Below, one piece after another: positions 11,800-24,222 of a stretch of 64,000 nucleotides of DNA. The position numbers and the translations under genes were made by a program. Below the pieces are notes generated by a model. It ran no database searches. It had not been told where the DNA came from and saw nothing but the letters and a program-made list of their open reading frames with translations. Source of the DNA: Corbicula japonica (taxonomy: Eukaryota > Mollusca > Bivalvia > Venerida > Cyrenidae); contig JAZAYU010000008.1 of assembly GCA_038501625.1 (NCBI GenBank), positions 11,470,938 through 11,534,937 of the forward strand, in the 5' to 3' direction. How positions within the stretch are numbered: the stretch's first letter is position 1; every line of letters begins with the position of its first letter.

Positions 11800-12665
11800 T
11801 GTCGGACTCCCCAAAGCGGCATCTTATTATCTAATGTGGCGATTCTCTGCACTGTTCGCTATTCTGTCATTAATTTATTAAAATCATGAATTATTAAAAG
11901 ACTTAATTCCCTTACTGAAAAAAATGTCCGGAAATGAGGGCGAAGCAGTGATCATGCTTGATTCCACTAGAATCGTGTAAACTTTAGCGTCGTTTAAAGA
12001 GGTTTCACACCGTGTTTATACGACATCACAAACCTTACTAATTTATCATTTTCAACTTACTTTGCCTAATTGCTTTCAATAAGCATTGGTTCTGTGAATT
12101 AATCGGTAAAGCCTAAAGGTTATGCTGTTTTGCAGTGTCTTTGAGATACATCAAAATAGAACATAGCGCCAAAGATAGGAATCTCAATAAAACCTGTAAC
12201 ATAAGAATATGTTCAGGCAAAGATCAGATTTGTCACCAAGGGTAACTGTCCACAAGAGGGAATTAGAGTTAGGCAGGATTAAACTAAATACCTTCCTTAT
12301 GCATTACTTCAATGTCAAAGTATATGGAAGTACCCTTTTTCCCATTTTACATAACACCTCTACTTTCAATTTCAAAAAAGTACAACATACATTGTAGACA
12401 GATAATGTAATATTTCCGTCTCGTATTTATGACGGTATTCAACTATTCCAAATAAATAAAACGATAGCTTACAAATATATGATAAATTTGTTAAAGCTTA
12501 ATCTGTTATCCCGCCGCTCTTCAACATCACAACTCATAGACTCACACTGATCTCCCCCCAAATCCCATAACCTAGCCTGATATATCAACATATTAAACGT
12601 TTATAGAAGATTTAACGCTATACTACTTACATAAGGGTTTTATTGCGTGCGCGACCAATGGAAAT
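11800..12665. other. intergenic DNA, nothing recognised
   Basis: No frame with a known motif and no tandem array was seen. Confidence 0.45.
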
Positions 12666-12669
12666 GAAG

Positions 12670-12800
12670 ACCTAGCATGGTCCCAGATCAGCCTTGCTAG
12701 CTACCAGCTGATCTGGATCTAAACACTTCTCTTCTTAATGGCAAGGATGTGCAAGCTTATCTGGATCTACACTGTTCGCCGATTGGATATCAACCTTGGT
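12670..12800. repeat. dispersed repeat family 2, copy
   Basis: The copy carries ATGGTCCCAGATCAGCC, then GCTGATCTGGATCTAAACAC and CTTATCTGGATCTACACTGT followed by TCGCC. Two GATCTGGATCTA-like modules in direct orientation lie about 55 bp apart. Confidence 0.5.
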
Positions 12801-13351
12801 CCATAAATTACAGGGTTAAAATCTAGTTTAAAGCGTTGTCCTGTGGCTTTTCAAAAATATTCGATTACTGATTAAAGTAATGAGTTATTTGCTGAAGCTT
12901 GTTATTTACAAAATGTCGATTGATACTGATTGTTGTTGGAGGATATTTGATATTATCTAATTATTTTCAATTAATAATTCATCACATTATTATCAGAATA
13001 TGTGCGGAGGCAGGCGTGAGTCGGAAAAATAAGAAAGAACGGGGAGTTTCGACGGCCGTCTGGCAGCTAAAAATATCTACCGTTTTAGTTCCAAATAATC
13101 GCTTCGATCTTGTAATCGAAATGTAAAAAAAACCCTATTCAATTCGTTTGTCAATCCAGTGTTGATATTTATGCGGATATTTTTGGATCATGGATATTAT
13201 TCGTCTAAGCTCGATAAAAATTTAGCTTAACCCCATGTCCTTACTTGTTGCAGTTTTGAGTTTATAGGGATTGGCATTCCAAAATTCATGAGTGATACTT
13301 CGCCCTCAAAATTTGAAAAGTGGCTGTTGTTCATCGAAGCATTAGTATCAG

Positions 13352-13452
13352 AGGTCAAGTATATGATTGGCTGAAATGGCGTCTCCATTTAAGCTTATCA
13401 GATGCTTGGGATTTGAGACTGGTCTTCATATTTAGTTTTTTATCTAGGTCCA
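13352..13452. mobile_element. palindromic element family 1, centre and right arm
   Basis: ATGATTGGCTGAAATGGCGT, then TCAGATGCTTGGGATTTGAG and ACTGGTCTTCATATTTAG, are the family-1 centre and right arm. Its right end runs straight into the 45-bp tandem array. Confidence 0.65.
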
Positions 13453-13748
13453 TGGAAGCGAATTAAGACTGGTTTCCATTTTAACTTTATGATCTTGTTC
13501 CACAGAAACAAATCGAGGCTGGTTTCCAGTTTTATGATCTTGGTCCAGAGAAAAAAAAATCGAGACTGGTTTCCAGTTATATAATCTTGGTCCAGAGAAG
13601 CAAATCGAGACCGGTTTCCAGTTTTATGATCTTGGTCCAGAGAAACAAATCGAGACTGGTTTCCAGTTTTATGATCTTGGTCCAGAGAAGCAAATTGAGA
13701 CTGGTTTCCTGTTTTACTGTATGATCTTGTTTCAGAGAAACAAATCGG
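13449..13748 (+). repeat. 45-bp minisatellite derived from a family-1 palindrome end
   Basis: GGTTTCC recurs at 13471, 13521, 13568, 13613, 13658 and 13703, converging on a 45-bp period. The unit joins GAGACTGGTTTCCAGTTTTA + TGATCTTGGTCCAGAGAAAC + AAATC. Its first 35 or so bases equal the right terminus of the adjacent family-1 palindrome. Open frames here (for example the minus frame 13775-13440) are repeat by-products. Confidence 0.85.
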
Positions 13749-14189
13749 CCAGTTTGCAATAAGTTCTGTATACAAATGTTACTGGACTAAATCTTCTTCT
13801 TTACAAATTCCCAGCGGAATATAATCGTTTTTCCCTAATACCTTGTTAGTGGGGACAATTATCTATAGATATAAATCTATGTACGTTCGTTTACCAGCGC
13901 TAATTAGAGGAATAGAAAGTTTCATATTTTTTCTTTCATCACGAAAGTTTCGGAAACTAATTGAAAATATGTGTATTACCTTGCCTATTTTATTGAAATA
14001 CTATTGAAATTTATTATATACATATAAGTTGTTTTTTCTGAAAGTGTAACGATGTAGGTGTATATGATTATTGAAAGAAGGGTTTCCCCACCTTAGGGAT
14101 TCTCTTCACAGGCCAATATTTATTCCACTTTCTATTTTATCGATGCTGTATACTTTTAAACAATTATGATATATACCCAACATAGCAAT

Positions 14190-14253
14190 GCCGAAGATCA
14201 TAAAAATAAATCTGGAGACCAGTCTCCAATCTTAGTTTCATGATCTTGGGCCC
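14190..14253. mobile_element. palindromic element family 1, short terminal-only copy
   Basis: Only the outer arms are present: GAAGATCATAAAAATAAATC, GGAGACCAGTCTCCAATCTT and AGTTTCATGATCTTGGGCCC. The centre (about 85 bp) is gone. Confidence 0.65.
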
Positions 14254-14837
14254 TAGATGTCTGGCGCCAAATCATCTCTTTTAATGAATTAAAAGGGGTC
14301 ATTAGAGTCCGAAAATCGTAGACTTTGAATATTCTTCTTCTTACCATATTTGTAGTTCAACTCTTTATATGATTAGAATGACTGCTAAAATGTAGAGACA
14401 ATATTCCCCTGTATTTAAAATATACCAAAAATGTGTAGTTCAACTCTTCATATACAATGAATCCTAAAATGTTCAGACCATATTCCCCGAAGTTAACATA
14501 AACCAAAAACAGCTTAAACTTTCCATTTATAGAATTGTTTATTGTATCATTTCTTGAATTATGCCTTGATATCAGACATCTTGACGAGATAATGAAATAA
14601 TTTGTAACAAATTTTCGCTATTACGCAGAGAAAATCCTCTTTAAAGAAACAAAATCTCCTCTTTGAAGCTTCTGAGTGCGCCGCATATTTATAATTCATA
14701 ACTTTAGACAATTTAGTTTTATAGATGAGGACATTGACTGTTCCAGCTGAGTCCTATGGGCGATGGAACCGATACAGAACGAGTAAATAGCAGCTCTGAG
14801 ATTTCTGCAAATGTGGGATTTTTTACGTTTATTTATC

Positions 14838-14914
14838 GACGCTACCCGGTAATCCCTTCGAGCGACCCCTCCAGTATCGTCGCTACCGGTATCTCCTTCG
14901 AGCGACCCCTGCAG
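14838..14914 (+). repeat. about 38-bp direct duplication
   Basis: CGCTACCCGGTAATCCCTTC is followed by GAGCGACCCCTCCAG, and then a second diverged copy CGCTACCGGTATCTCCTTCG begins. This is a two-unit local duplication just left of a palindrome copy. Confidence 0.6.
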
Positions 14915-14936
14915 GAGACTGTTTTTTTTTTATCAA

Positions 14937-15083
14937 GCCCCAAGATTATTAAACTGAGAATGAAAACCAGTCTCAAATTTCTAGAATTTGAGTGGCTGAA
15001 ATGGCGACTGGTTGCAATTTCAGCCAATCAGATGCTTGAGATTTGAGACTGGTTTCAAATCTTAGTTTATTAATCTTCAGGAC
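14937..15083. mobile_element. palindromic element family 1, full copy
   Basis: The left arm CCCCAAGATTATTAAACTGA and right arm CTTAGTTTATTAATCTTCAG flank the core GCTGAAATGGCGACTGG...CAGCCAATCAGATGC. The 96-codon frame at 14756-15046 mostly reads this element and is not a gene. Confidence 0.75.
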
Positions 15084-15749
15084 AAGATACAGAGGACTCT
15101 CCATATTCCGAGTCGCCTCTGGTTCTTATGTAATGGAATCATTTCGCTTTCAATGTAGTCAATTCAGCGGTGATTTACAGAAATAAATAGTGTTAGTAAG
15201 TAAATTTTATTATAGAAACATTGTGTATAGTATTTGCAAACTACAATTACAAAAAAAATACAACACCCGGCCACATTGGGCATATAAGTCACTAACTAAC
15301 ATATAGTATTTTTAAAACTAAATGGCGAACGGTGTACTGCGCTAACACTGGTCTTAAATGTGGCTAATGCTGTATGATTGCATGGTCGTTGTTCTTGTCA
15401 GCTTGATGCATTTATCGTCGCAATACAATACTAATCAATCCTTAAATTTACTTAAATTGAATTCAGCTTTACAATATAAGAAAGATATGAGCAATGCAAA
15501 AACAGCCCATGCATTTGTCTGTCAACGAAATCTCTGTGTGTCAAATATGTAGTAAGCCAAACTAGTTTCGTGTGCATGTGTCTATAACATGGTTAACATA
15601 TTAAACATACAAGCTCGTTATACTATAAATATATCTTCACATTTTATTTTGAACAAAATTAAATTCATTGGTTAACGTGGCTACATAAACTATGATGATG
15701 GCGACAACGACGATAATGATTATAATGATTGTGATATTGATATTGATGG
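15084..15749. other. intergenic DNA, nothing recognised
   Basis: AT-rich, with no repeat or gene signal noticed. Confidence 0.45.
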
Positions 15750-16017
<268 letters not shown>

Positions 16018-19000
16018 TAGAATGAATGCGTATTATTATTATAATTTTATTGTTATTTATCTTGTATATATGTTATATATCAGTGTGCTTTAAAATACTC
16101 CCTTTGATAAAATAAGTGCAATTATACAGTCACAATGATTTGAAACAATAATATGAAATAAAATGATGACGTCACTGCACGTACAACACCGATTGCACAC
16201 CCACCTTGCAGCCCGTAATGCTATGGGTGGCCAGTTCAACTCGGGCAAAGTTCCCCTTACCCAGGGTCTGTCCGTCCATAACATAACGACCTATACATTG
16301 TATTTTCTTCCCCATAATCTCGATAGCGACGCCGTCTGTACTAGCCACGTCGACAGTTGCTTGTAATCCCTTGCATTACTTTCTAAGGTCGCGTTTTGAT
16401 ATAATCCTTTGACATTTTTCATAACGTTGCGGTTTTATCCAAGTAAGATTCCAAAATATATTCTCCATGTCTTTAAGCATGCGAACCCTAATTGTGGGAT
16501 AACTTTGGCCGAATAAATTGTCTGCGCGGAATGAAACTACTATTACATGTGACTTGACCATACGTAATCGTCATTATCTTAATCAATGCCGGCAACACAA
16601 ATAGCTAATCAGGATGTATTGTGTAAAAACTGTAATAATTTCCTCATTCAGCTGTAATACTATCCGATGGAGAATTGAACCAAGCAATTTGTGGTATTTT
16701 ACCAATTTCCAGATTTGAGCAATACAACATCAGTTTCAAAAATCCAGATTTTATTGAAAAATTGCATAATTCTAATCACGTACAAACAAACAAAATAAAG
16801 CACAACACTATCTCGGAGTCATTGGTTTGACTTGATTCTTGTAACGTTGCAAATGGATGGCACACTATGGATATATTGGCAAAGCATGTCTTTAGATTGT
16901 CGCGAATCGATAGCGGTAATATATGAAAATGTATTGAATTGTCGGCCATCTTGGAACGTCATTGATGGAATCGCTGTTCTAACAGACTCCGCGTGACAGG
17001 ACTAGATATACATAGAAATAGGTATATCCCAGAATTAGAAATCACGTGACTACAGTATCGTGCAATATTCATTAAATTAATTATAGCAATGGCCACGTGG
17101 TTTGTTTCCTTGGCGACATAGCATTTGCTGATGTTCTATCGGATTTTCTCGGAAAGGTTCGTCGTTTTATTCAAGAGAGATTACTTATGGATGCAAATGA
17201 ATTTTTCCAGACAACATTATTCAAACGTAAAATTCTTCTTTAGACAAATTGATCACTATCAAAGAAAGCAGAAGTACCCGTGAATGAAACAAAACAGTCA
17301 TCTATCCATATCTTTCGATTTTAGAAACTAGTGACAAGATGGTTTCAATATTGCCACGGTGATTTTTTTATTTTTAAATTCCTTGTGAAGATGGACGCTT
17401 GTAGGCATACACCTTGTTTTACGTCTTCTGATCTTCCAGACAGTCACATTTGGAAACCAACCCCTAGGGCAATTAATAAACTTAAATACGATTCCTTATT
17501 TATTTCATTTGTGTAACTTTTTTCATATAACATAGTTAATTGGCATTATTGCCTTTATCACACACAAAAACGACTTTAGATGCCACAACCGATTTTTAAT
17601 ATATTGTGAATGTAATTTTTTTCCAGCCCCATCCCCCCTTCAACCCCTATCACACACACATTAAACCATATAAAGGTTTCGTGCATAATTACGGATACAA
17701 AAATAGAGGGATAAATTTGTTCAAAGTCAATTTAAACAAGTTATTTCAGTTTAAGCGTACATATAAAAACATTGCAACATAATGCATGAAGAAATACCAA
17801 TGAGATGTTGGTTATTTCGTGATACAAATATTCATGGATCATGTAATACACACCAATGCATGGGATAACATGAAAAAGGAAATACATTTCCTATTAGTTT
17901 CATTATGGTCCAGTTAATGGCGGCAAGACGCAGAAAGTTGTGTTAATGTGACGTATTTATTAAATGAATGATCCCAAAATTGCCATCTTATCATAGTACC
18001 AATAAAACAAAACAAACAATCTACTACAGCCCCTTTCCACACTTTGAAAATTCAATCCGGCAGCGTATAATGTAAACTGTAAGTCAAGACATTCCACCAG
18101 TTTTAACCATAATAACATCATCAATGACTTAGATTAAAACCGCCTAAAAGTAAAAAACTAATGTTATAAAAATAAAAACAACATGAACTCCTTTTATAGA
18201 AAATTACTTTTTTATCTTCGCTTTTTAAACTTTTTGTTATTTATCCATTAGAGCTTTTATATGTAACTCTTAATGTTCCACATGTGCCCTTTGATCTCGC
18301 CGCCACTTGTAAGACAATTATTGTTAATATATACAAGGTATTATATTAATATGTCCCACACACATTTCATCTCCGACAGATGGATAGATATCTTTAATTA
18401 ATTCGCCTAATTGCACCTGTCATTTTTGGGCTACAATTATTTACCAAAAATAATTTCCGTGACTTTTTTAACACCAGTTTAGAGTTGAAGTCAACGGAAA
18501 AAAGTATCTAACATTTACATTAGTGGGTGTCAAATCAAAATATATGAACAAACATGACTATGAACATGCAACGCAGTATAACAAGTTTGTCTCGCCTGAA
18601 ACATTTTAGGAGTAAAATAAGAAGCTGTGATGTGTATTTTTTAGCTAAATGACAATTTAAAATTTTGTCATGGACAACTTTTTAATGTTTTAGCACATTT
18701 CATCCTAAGTCCTAACGCTCACTTATGTATAACTTACAACAGATCATGTCATTTTCTTTATAATTTTACATATGACCTTAACCTCATGTCTCAATAAAAT
18801 TTGTGTAAATTTCAGAATAGATCAGTAAATTTTAACGAAAGTTATTTTTGCTAGAAATTAAGTGGACTGGTGCAGTACAGTATCGCACGTTACAAGCCAA
18901 TCAATCAGAAAATAACGATCACAACAACACTTCTCAACTCAAAATGAGGTAGGATGAGGTGTACAAGATAGAATATAAAGTATATTAAGTGACTGTTATA

Positions 19001-19110
19001 CAGTCTAGAAATATAGCAGTGCTGGACAGAAATTCTTCAATGATCTTAAACCCAGCCACCATCTTACAGCCGTCTTAGAAACAAAATACATGTATATGAA
19101 AATGACACTT
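16018..19110. other. AT-rich intergenic DNA
   Basis: No gene was recognised in 3 kb. A TGACGTCA CRE motif lies at 16165-16172, and a short hairpin is formed by ACCCACC (about 16199) with GGGTGG (about 16224). Short frames of about 60 codons have no recognisable content. Confidence 0.45.
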
Positions 19111-19114
19111 TAAA

Positions 19115-19205
19115 ATCCGTTGGAAGCTTGGTTTGACTGAGCCAGATCATATGCAGTTTTAACACTCCCGCCGTTCGGGTTCGATTCCCAGCGATGGTTT
19201 ACGAT
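19115..19205 (+). repeat. tRNA-like SINE remnant with intact B box
   Basis: A perfect B box GGTTCGATTCC lies at 19178-19188, preceded by CCCGCCGTTCG. About 50 bp upstream, TTTGACTGAGCC is a poor A-box match. It does not fold into an obvious tRNA, so it is read as a SINE relic. A family-1 palindrome follows immediately at 19209. Confidence 0.45.
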
Positions 19206-19208
19206 TAT

Positions 19209-19352
19209 GTCTGAAGATTATAAAACTAAGAATGGAAATTAGTCTCAAATCTCAAGCATCTGATTGGCGGAAATGACCAGTCGCCATTTCAGCCAATCAG
19301 ATGCTTGAGATTTGAGACTGGTTTCTAATCTCAGTTTTATCATCTTCGGCCT
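19209..19352. mobile_element. palindromic element family 1, full copy
   Basis: It starts GTCTGAAGATTATAAAACTA and ends TCTCAGTTTTATCATCTTCG. A few bases near the centre of the left arm are missing (GGAAATGACCAGTCGCC). Otherwise it is a clear foldback. Confidence 0.75.
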
Positions 19353-19483
19353 ATGTTAAAAAAGTATGCAGATGTCATGGAAATGAATAAAAGATATGCC
19401 CACGCTGATTAGTCCCGGGTTGAAAGAAAACAGTACAGAGTTTGATCCACCCCAAACCACGGTTGTCCTCTAACCTTCAGATT

Positions 19484-20052
19484 TACACTCAACCAAAGTT
19501 CTAATTGGTCATCAATTGTATATGTTTACAATGTTTGCTAGTTTCGTTTCTTCCCTACGTCAAAAGAGGTTGTGGAAAAACGGTTTTGTCTTGAAATCAA
19601 TTATCAAATGTTTTTTTTTTAATCTTTATTGATTGTTTTCTTAAATGAATAAAATACCATTTACTTACACCGTAGGGTCAAAATTAGAAGTCTTTAATTG
19701 AAAGGGAGGTAATTTTAAAATTGGAAACTTTGAAGGGGAATTGTTTAAACAAAATTTAATGTCCTGTTGATTAATAAGATTTTATGTTTTTCCTACTAAT
19801 GTGGGGTCCTATTAAAACAAAACAAGAAATTAAGAGCAAATTTCTGTTTGCTTGACCTTTTTATGCAAGAAATGCATTTTTAGCAAAATTAAGGATAACT
19901 CTCGCCAGACTGTTCCAAAGTCAAGTATTACAAGATTAAAGCTTAAGTTGAAGACTGTTGTTGGCATATGATCATAAATAAAGAGTGAATTCAATGTCGC
20001 TAATAAAAAAATACGGACAAAAAGTGACCAATTAGAACTTTGGGTGAGTGTA
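19484..20052. repeat. inverted repeat pair flanking about 510 bp
   Basis: TACACTCAACCAAAGTTCTA followed by ATTGGTCA (19484-19511) is matched in inverse at 20025-20052 with one mismatch. Weaker similarity continues outward (CAAACCACGG against the inverse of GGATGGTTTTG near 20095). The interval is AT-rich and non-coding. It could be a decayed terminal-inverted-repeat element, but no target duplication is clear. Confidence 0.45.
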
Positions 20053-20925
20053 TACCATCGTAACCAGGGAATTATCATCACCAAATAAAAAGGATGGTTT
20101 TGCCCAAAGCGAGAAAAAAGGCTGACGTAAATAAAATTTTGACGGGGGATTTGAGACTATACTGAGAAAAGGAAGTTTATATCCAAAGATACATAAGACA
20201 CATTAAAAAGTTATTAATGCCAATATAGCTCTTGAAAACTACATAGAACAGCAGTAAAAAGCATACGTCTAAAATACAGAATCGCTGCGGACCAATGGCA
20301 AAACGTCAATGTCACATTGCACAGTTTATTATTCTTAATATTTAAATAGCCAGACTAATTCCTCCGAGTTCCTTTTTCAAAAAGGTGCCGCATCTTTTCA
20401 TATTTAAGTTTCTTTAATGTCAAATAGTGGAATGAAATAATATCGTTAGCAATAATAGTTCCAACTGAATGGCATATTTACTTACATTAATCCCATATTA
20501 GTTTTCAAAGCACCTACAAATCTATGCGTTTACATCAATAATTACAATGTCAACATGGAAAAGTGTTAATAAGTTCAAAAGCCCGTAGCGAAAACTTGTG
20601 ACATTATTCGCAAATTAAGATGTTTATTTTCTTTCAATAGGGTCGCCTGTAATCTTATTTCAATCTGTTCACAGAAAGGTGTGAAAAGATAAGAGGCCAG
20701 GCAGTATTAAGTTCTTTCAATAATACCTAATTACCGGCACTGTTGCGTTTTATTTGATCTTACACGGTCCTTTTAAATGCACAATCCTTTCCAATTTACT
20801 CGACGTCTGTCTCAGGGGCGATGCGGTTACGTGATTCTTTTCAAACAATTATATAGAAATGGCGAGTCAGCACATTTGCAGACCGGCTTCACACAATACA
20901 GGGGCTCCTACTATCGCCTGCTGTG

Positions 20926-21226
20926 TCATTTTACTGCCAGAGCAAGAGTTAATGGGAATGACACTTCCTGGTTGTTGTTGTTTTTTCTCGCATTTAGTGT
21001 GACTTCATCAACGGCTGTAAACTGCTGTTCTTTCATCGCTTCTACTAGCAGAGCCTTTCCGGTCAAACCAATGTTCTCTTTGGGGATAGATATATCGTCT
21101 TTGTGTTTAGTGCCTGTCGGTCCGCTACGATTTTTCTCTAACGCGCAAATTAATAATAAAAAACATCCCGTATATTTTTGCTTAGGTAATGTCTTTATCA
21201 ACAACATCACGACAGTACATATTTAA
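20926..21226 (-). other. open stretch on both strands, unrecognised
   Basis: A 94-codon minus frame (21210-20926) and a 149-codon plus frame (20777-21226) overlap. The minus frame has a mixed, globular-looking composition (KENIGLTGKALLVEAMKEQQ) unlike the window's other chance frames, and a TTTGCGCGTTAG acceptor-like site. I recognise no family and find no convincing donor. Probably not a gene, but the best unexplained candidate. Confidence 0.15.
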
Positions 21227-21510
21227 CACAAATTTTGACGTTTACACAAAATGAAACACGTTTCTTAATGAGACGGTTGGCAGTGAACAATGAGAGACGG
21301 TGCTATGACAGCATATAATTCTTTTTAATGTTGCAAGAATCTATAACATTTAGATGTTTATGTAACTTTTCTTATTCTTTTGTCGGTTTGTGGGATAATT
21401 TTTGTCCCTTTGTATTGAATATTTAAGAAGTTTCTGTTCAAGTCTGTAAGCCTACTTTCATTTTACCGTTTCTTCATATATACGTCTATATTGCATATTG
21501 TACATGTGGG

Positions 21511-21618
21511 CAGAATCTGCACTGTTCGCTTTTTGATATATTAAGTTTTTATTGACCAATTACCGAACAGTGCAGATTCTGATCAGATAACTGATCTGGA
21601 TCTACACAATCGCAAAAA
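21511..21618. repeat. dispersed repeat family 2, copy with 18-bp perfect inverted repeat
   Basis: CAGAATCTGCACTGTTCG (21511-21528) is exactly matched in inverse at 21564-21581. GATCTGGATCTACACAATCG follows, the family-2 signature. Confidence 0.6.
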
Positions 21619-21621
21619 AAA

Positions 21622-21680
21622 TCCGGGAAATTAGGGTGGTTCGTGCGAACCCCCCGAACCCCTCTCTGGATCCGCCACTG
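21622..21680 (-). mobile_element. end of a GGCGGATCC-type DNA transposon, fragment
   Basis: Read on the minus strand it begins CAGTGGCGGATCCAGAGAGG and continues with G-rich DNA. This start is common at ends of dispersed (hAT-like) elements in many invertebrate genomes. That attribution is from memory and modest. Only one end is visible. Confidence 0.4.
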
Positions 21681-21689
21681 TAATGGCGT

Positions 21690-22176
21690 AAAATTAACAT
21701 GTTGAATTTACCAACAGAGTATTTTCAAGGATAATGCTTGACGGACTGCAGAAACCTTTTTCCTGAAAAAATGGCAATTGAATTTCATTATAGGGGGTTT
21801 ACTAAATGCGATAATAAAGACTTTTCCTTGGAGTTTCTTACACTTTAGCAACAGCTCGCAGCAGACGATACAGATCAATGTCAAGATAACAATAGAGTCT
21901 GCTGGCAGAGAGTCGCAGAAGATTTATCCTCCGTGAACAATGCTGCTCAAGGCATCGGGAAAAATTGAATGACCGATCAACAAAGTAACAAACATGTTTT
22001 CAGAGAGTTTGTTTGGTTTGTTTTCTAAAGAAAGAAAATTATAGATGGTTTAAAATTAATTAAGCACGCAGTTAAACATTAAGGGGTGGTCATATTATTT
22101 GTTTCCACCAATAGGCGGCGGCGATTTCTATGTGGAGCTGTAATGTTACACCATTGGTAGGTTAGTAGCGTTAAAA
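21690..22176. other. intergenic DNA, nothing recognised
   Basis: No repeat or gene was noticed between the transposon end and the 31-bp array. Confidence 0.4.
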
Positions 22177-24222
22177 ATTGTTGACACCATGAAACTTTGT
22201 TTTTGCTATCAATGACAACTAAACGTTGATTTTGGTAGCAACGGCGCCATCATTGAACGTTATTGTTGGTAGCAATGACACCAACATTGAACGTTGTTGT
22301 TGGAAGCAATGACACTATTAAATATTGTTGTTGGTAGCAATGACACAACTAAACGTTGTTGTTGGAAGCAATGACACCACTTAACGTTGTTGTTGATGGA
22401 CATGACACCACTAAACGTTGTTGTTGGAAGCAATGACACAACTAAACGTTGTTGTTGATAGAAATGACACCACTAAACGTTGTTGTTGGTTGCAATGACA
22501 CAGCTAAACGTTGCTGATGGTTGCAATGACACTACTAAACGTTGTTGTTGGTAGCAATGACACCACAAAACGTTGTTGTTGGTAGCAATGACAACACTAA
22601 ACGTTATTGTTGGTAGTAATGACACCACTAAACGTTGTTTTTGGTAGCAATGACACCACTAAACGTTGTTTCTGGTAGCAATGACAACCCTAAACGTTGT
22701 TGTTGGTAGAAATGACACAAATAAACGTTGTTGTTGGTTGCAATGACACCACTAAACGTTGTTGTTGGTAGAAATGACACCACTAAACGTTGTTGTTGGT
22801 TGCAATGACACCACTAAACGTTGTTGTTGGTAGAAATGACACCACTAAACGTTGTTGTTGGTTGCAATGACACAACTAAACGTTGTTGTTGGTTGCAATG
22901 ACACCACAAAACGTTGTTGTTAGTGGCAATGACACCACTAAACGTTGTTCTAGGTAGAAATGGCACAACTAACCGTTGTTGTTGGTAGAAATGACACCAC
23001 TAAACGTTGTTGTTGGTTGCAATGACACCACTAAACGTTGTTGTAGGTAGAAATGACACCACAAAACGTTTTTGTTGGTTGCAATGACACCACAGAACGT
23101 TGTTGTTGGTAGCAATGACACCAATATCCGTTGTTGTTGGTAGCAATGACACCACTTAACGTTGTTGTTGGTTGCAATGACACAGCTAAACGTTGCTGAT
23201 GGTTGCAATGACACTACTAAACGTTGTTGTTGGTAGCAATGACACCACTAAACGTTGTTGTTGGTAGCAATGACAACACTAAACGTTATTGTTGGTAGCA
23301 ATGACACCACTAAACGTTGTTTTTGGTAGCAATGACACCACTAAACGTTGTTTCTGGTAGCAATGACAACCCTAAACGTTGTTGTTGGTAGCAATGACAC
23401 CACTAACCGTTGTTGTTGGTAGCAATGACACCACTTAACGTTGTTGTTGGTTGCAATGACACAGCCAAACGTTGTTGTTGATTGCAATGATACCACAAAA
23501 CGTTGTTGCTGGTGGAAATGACACGACTTAACGTTGTTGTTGGTTGCAATGATACCACAGATCGTTGTTGTTGGTAGAAATGACATCACTTAAAGTTGTT
23601 GTTGGTTGCAATGACACCACTTAACGTTGTTGTTGGTAGAAATGACACCACTAAACGTTGTTGTTGGTGCAATGACACAACTAAACGTTGTTGTTGGTTG
23701 CAATGACACCACAGAACGTTGTTGTTGGTAGCAATGACACCACTAAACGTTGTTGTTGGTAGAAATGACACAACTAAACGTTGTTGTTGGTTGCAATGAC
23801 ACCACTAAACGTTGTTGTTGGTAGAAATGACACCACTAAACGTTGTTGTTGGTTGCAATGACACCACTAAACGTTGATGTTGGTAGAAATGACACCACTA
23901 AACGTTGTTGTTGGTTGCAATGACACAACTAAACGTTGTTGTTGGTTGCAATGACACCACAAAACGTTGTTGTTAGTGGCAATGACACCACTAAACGTTG
24001 TTCTAGGTAGAAATGGCACAACTAACCGTTGTTGTTGGTTGCAATGACACCACTAAACGTTGTTGTTGGTAGAAATGACACCACTAAACGTTGTTGTTGG
24101 TTGCAATGACACCACTAAACGTTGTTGTTGGTAGCAATGACACCACAAAACGTTGTTATTGGTAGCAATGACACCACAGAACGTTGTTGTAGGTAGCAAT
24201 TACACCAATAAACATTGGCTTG
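22177..24222 (+). repeat. 31-bp minisatellite with higher-order structure
   Basis: The unit is ACGTTGTTGTTGGTAGCAAT + GACACCACTAA (31 bp), about 66 copies. Three variant forms (GTAGCAATG, GTAGAAATG, GTTGCAATG) recur, in parts alternating as a 62-bp dimer. A marked block beginning CAGCTAAACGTTGCTGATGG at 22501 recurs at 23183, exactly 682 bp (22 units) later. Another, TAGTGGCAATGACACCAC at 22921, recurs at 23974 (34 units minus 1 bp). There are no spacers, so it is not a CRISPR array. Minus-strand frames of about 80 codons are artefacts. Confidence 0.95.

Noticed and set aside
14756..15046. 96-codon frame
   Set aside because: Mostly reads a family-1 palindrome copy.
19115..19205. Functional tRNA gene
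   Set aside because: B box is perfect, but no matching acceptor or anticodon arm could be drawn.
22177..24222. CRISPR array
   Set aside because: Units are contiguous 31-bp repeats without unique spacers, in a eukaryotic setting.
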